Assembly: GCA_965153455.1 (NCBI GenBank)
Contig: OZ234493.1
Span: 23,240,213 to 23,304,212, forward strand
Source of the DNA: Sphagnum compactum
Taxonomy: Eukaryota > Bryophyta > Sphagnopsida > Sphagnales
DNA: 64,000 nt
Reading direction: 5' to 3'
Position 1 is the stretch's first letter; each line of letters opens with the position of its first letter. Below the pieces are notes generated by a model. That model had not been told where the DNA came from. It saw only the letters and a program-made list of their open reading frames with translations, and searched no databases. Below, one piece after another: positions 61,138 through 64,000 of this stretch. A program made the translations under genes and the position numbers.

Positions 61138-64000
61138 TCAAAACATCTTTTCATATATCTCACCTGGTGTGTTTGGTTCTGAATTACTAGCTTCAGTGCT
61201 GTCAAAAGTTTCACTGCTAACGTCTTGTGAGCTGTTGCCATTGATAGAATCATCATTGTCATCACGTGAGGAAGAGCCCTGAAAGGTGGAAGGGTCGCTT
61301 GAGGAAACTCCATTGGCTAACACATGCTTGTGCTTCTTATGCTTCACTTTTGCTCTGTGATGCCAGCCATGAAGAGCATTGACAGTTGATTCCTCAAAAA
61401 TGGAATGCTTGAGTTTAGTACCCATCTGTGGAACCACCAAAGGTCGTGAAAAATTGTGTGTGAGTTTCATAATACTCGTAATAGTTTGGCAGAATTCAGT
61501 CTGGAATCCAGGTTTGAGATCTATGTCCCACAGGCAAAGCCCAAGGATCTGTGAAACTGTAGTGTGGCAAATGTACTCACCAATATGAATTGCTACCTGA
61601 AATTAAATTGAGAAAGCTCAAAATGGAACAGATGATGCTGGAGGAATACCTGGGTGACAAGTGCATATAGGGGCAGTGTGCTGTAGCTGCACAACCATTG
61701 GACAAAAAGTCTGCAAAAGGCTCCAAATACCAAGTGGTGAACTTCAGTTAAACCTTGGAAACAGTACTTTTATCTTGACGTCCCAAGGATGCATGTTCTA
61801 CAAATTTTGTGGACTCTTATTGCAATCTTGAACTGCAGTTATGTTACTCTTCACCTGTAATCACCTTTGTCACTCATGGCTCTCTTCTTACAAGCTTGTC
61901 TCTTGCTACAGCTTGCTACATACTGACAACTTTAGGCACATATTGCAAGGATTGAAGCTTTACCCCATGGCTAACCGCACTAAAACCATCCATGTCTTCC
62001 CCATCATGCAAGAATGGAATCCAAATGTGTACTGCAAAAAGGATACAGCAGTGGTAAGTCACTACACATTAGTCTTTGAGACATCGGAGTGCTGAAAGCA
62101 TGTTGAATTACAGAGACATGTGTCATTGTTGTTCTTGCAATCAAATATATCTTCATAAGTACTGAGAGTTTCTCTCAATCAGAACATTTGATCATCAGTG
62201 AATGTACACTTGACAAGAGATGTGTTCAACTACCATCAGGTACTTCAAATCTCATTTGGAAAAGTCAACAGAATGCTTACCAGAAGCCAGAAGAAGAATG
62301 CAAGCTCAAAGGCATTCTGCAGGATGGTCAACCATGATCAACATCATTCCATGAGACAAAAAGTGAATGTGTGTTCTTGCAGGCATTGGTAACAAGATGG
62401 CATATTACTAATATCAATGTAAGATGATAGGTCTACTTGAAGCCAGATTCTAATCCTGCAACATCTGTGATGCATTCCTAACCTGGAAAAACCTTACATC
62501 CCTCACCTGCTTGCATACAGTGTGTTTGATATTTTAACATGAGTCCGGTGATTGATAGATTACCTGGAAGAGGACAAAATGAATGAGGTACAGCATGACT
62601 CTTGGCCTTTTGAACCAGAACAGGTCATCCCGAAGTCGAACAGGAGTGCAATGGTAGGTTTGTCCCCTGTGGGCATGAGCATTATCACACTGAACTTGTG
62701 CATTCTTGAACAGCCTCACTGGTGTATCAACAGCCTTTACACAGCCTCGTACTTCAAGTGTCAGTTCACAGATGATCTTTTGTAGCTTAGCTCCCATTAT
62801 TAATACCATCTGCATGCAGAGCACAGAAAAACCTTAGACATCATACATCACCTGCCTGTCCAACTGCATCAAAGGCCATAGGTTGAGGTTTTGAGAAAGT
62901 TTGCTGACATAGCATTCAAACCCAAAACCACTACAACTCAGAGCTTGGCTGTTCTTATCAACCTCCTGAAATAGGTAGGTAAATAGCTAAACAAAGCTAG
63001 AGAGGTAGGTAGCAACCTAGACTATGTATGGTATTTGTCACCTTTGGCCTCCAACTTAGGCTGTAACATGCCATCTACTTAGTCAAGGCACCTAAGGAAG
63101 AAGCTAAAGAGCGGAAACAGGAAAACAAAAGACCTAATAAAAACAAGGGGGAAGAAGAATGAGAGAATTGGAGGGCAAGAAAAGTAGAAGTTAATTATTA
63201 GTGTGCTTACAAACAAAGGTAAAAATGCTATCCAGAAGAATATAGACCAACCTGCAAGGAGATAAAACCACAAAATCAGTGTGCAGCACAGTCGAAAGCC
63301 TTAAACCCTAAATTCCGCTGTTCTGAGATAGATACCTTGTAAAACCTTGCTTGAATTGTGAAGAGGTGCATTGAAGAAGAGAAGTGAGAACCAGTGGGTA
63401 GACAGGAAAGGCAGCAGACAACCCACCATGGACATCAAGGAGCAAAAAGATGACAACAAATACCCACAAATAAAACCTGTAAAGGCAAAGCCACATATTA
63501 GGATACACATTATGGCAGTTGGTTTTTTTCCCTTGCAGACATTACTGAACTTTAATCTCTGCAATGGTAGCATTGCACTACTAGAACCCAACTCAATAGT
63601 GTATGGGCAAAAGTGTCGCAGATTTGGGATGGATTAGACAAAGCAAGCAAGCTGAAAAAAGTTGAGAAGAAGTTGAGGTCAACCTGATCCCTACTACAAC
63701 TTTGAAGTCAGCTTCCACGGTGCGCTTTATGTATTTGTGGAAATCATAGTTCTTTGATAACCTATGAGTCTACACCACAAGCCAATCCATATTTTATAGA
63801 AACAGTGTGTTAGGGGGGACAAAGTGTATCAAAGGAAAACTCAAGCAGTTAGCACTCAAAATCAATTGCTGACAATATTGTATTGTGAAGGAAGCTGTTG
63901 ATCAGAATTGAAGAATGAAAGATAGTTGAGATAAACTCACAGCAAGAAAACCAACACGAAGTGTCAAGTAGTCGGTCCTTGTGACAGATCTGCTAAACTG
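60733..64000 (-). CDS. MLO-like seven-transmembrane protein (3' part; cut by window edge)
   Basis: Minus-strand exons: 60733-60929, 61164-61425, 61650-61710, 61964-62031, 62281-62316, 62564-62809, 63211-63251, 63427-63476, 63684-63769 and 63941 to beyond 64000. Phases agree and give the last 368 aa. Family landmarks in order: SVTRTDYLTLRVGF, SKNYDFHKYIKRTVEADFKV, the membrane segments YLWVFVVIFLLLDVHGW and FFWIAFLPLF, LIMGAKLQKII, DDLFWFKRPRVMLYLIHFVL, NAFELAFFFWLL, YTFGFHSC and LCSYSTLPLYALVTQMG. The calmodulin-binding helix is FEESTVNALHGWHHRAKVKH. The cytosolic tail is Ser/Asp-rich. MLO proteins are plasma-membrane, calmodulin-regulated proteins affecting calcium signalling, mildew susceptibility and reproductive cell contact. 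The specific role is unknown. Exon 62564-62809 carries about 27 extra residues between two TPVRL copies, absent from typical MLOs. Confidence 0.92.
61104..61134. repeat. GA microsatellite in MLO intron
   Basis: About fifteen GA dinucleotides lie in the last MLO intron (60930-61163), close to the 3' end of the exon at 61164-61425. It has no coding role and is a likely polymorphic marker. Confidence 0.85.

Overview
This is nuclear DNA of a land plant, most likely a seedless vascular plant (fern or lycophyte). The evidence is: spliced genes with short introns in AT-rich spacers; plastid-protein and cell-wall genes; a DYW-type PPR editing factor with a decayed relative beside it; and two genes tied to motile cilia, a basal-body-type centrin and a DLEC1/CFAP81-like axonemal protein. 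Seed plants without swimming sperm usually lack the latter. The species cannot be named from the sequence. All exon models were built by hand from splice sites, phase and family resemblance.

Layout. 1-5221: AT-rich spacer with a CACTA-type MITE (1233-1386) and the first copy of a second MITE family (4913-5125). 5222-5930: four tandem promoter repeats with TGACGTC boxes and interstitial telomere motifs. 6127-12803 (+): CDCA7-like zf-4CXXC_R1 protein with DDT-like and WHIM-like parts, 14 coding exons. 14535-16936 (-): centrin. 20289-22345 (-): GT34 glycosyltransferase (xyloglucan xylosyltransferase-like). 25959-32670 (-): C2/EF-hand phosphatidylserine decarboxylase, 21 exons, with a duplicated upstream region at 32981-33371. 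33500-39900: repeat-rich spacer with the second MITE copy (34020-34244), low-complexity tracts, a decayed hAT-like transposase (37840-38680) and short tandem repeats. 39939-40481 (+): intronless Ycf20-like plastid protein. 41769-52159 (+): DLEC1/CFAP81-like flagellar protein. 54300-55870 (-): PPR pseudogene. 57695-60163 (+): intact DYW PPR gene built on an exact 303-bp period. 60733-64000 (-): 3' part of an MLO gene, cut by the window edge.

The genes do not form one pathway. Centrin and DLEC1 both point to sperm flagella. PSD makes phosphatidylethanolamine. The Ycf20-like and PPR proteins serve organelles. GT34 acts in the Golgi. MLO is a plasma-membrane calmodulin-binding protein. I saw no tRNA, rRNA or CRISPR array. 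I found no clear new multi-gene system. The strongest oddities are the MITE families, repeated local tandem duplications next to promoters, GC-AG introns starting GCATG, a duplicated exon/intron junction, and the inverted PPR pseudogene beside its functional relative.
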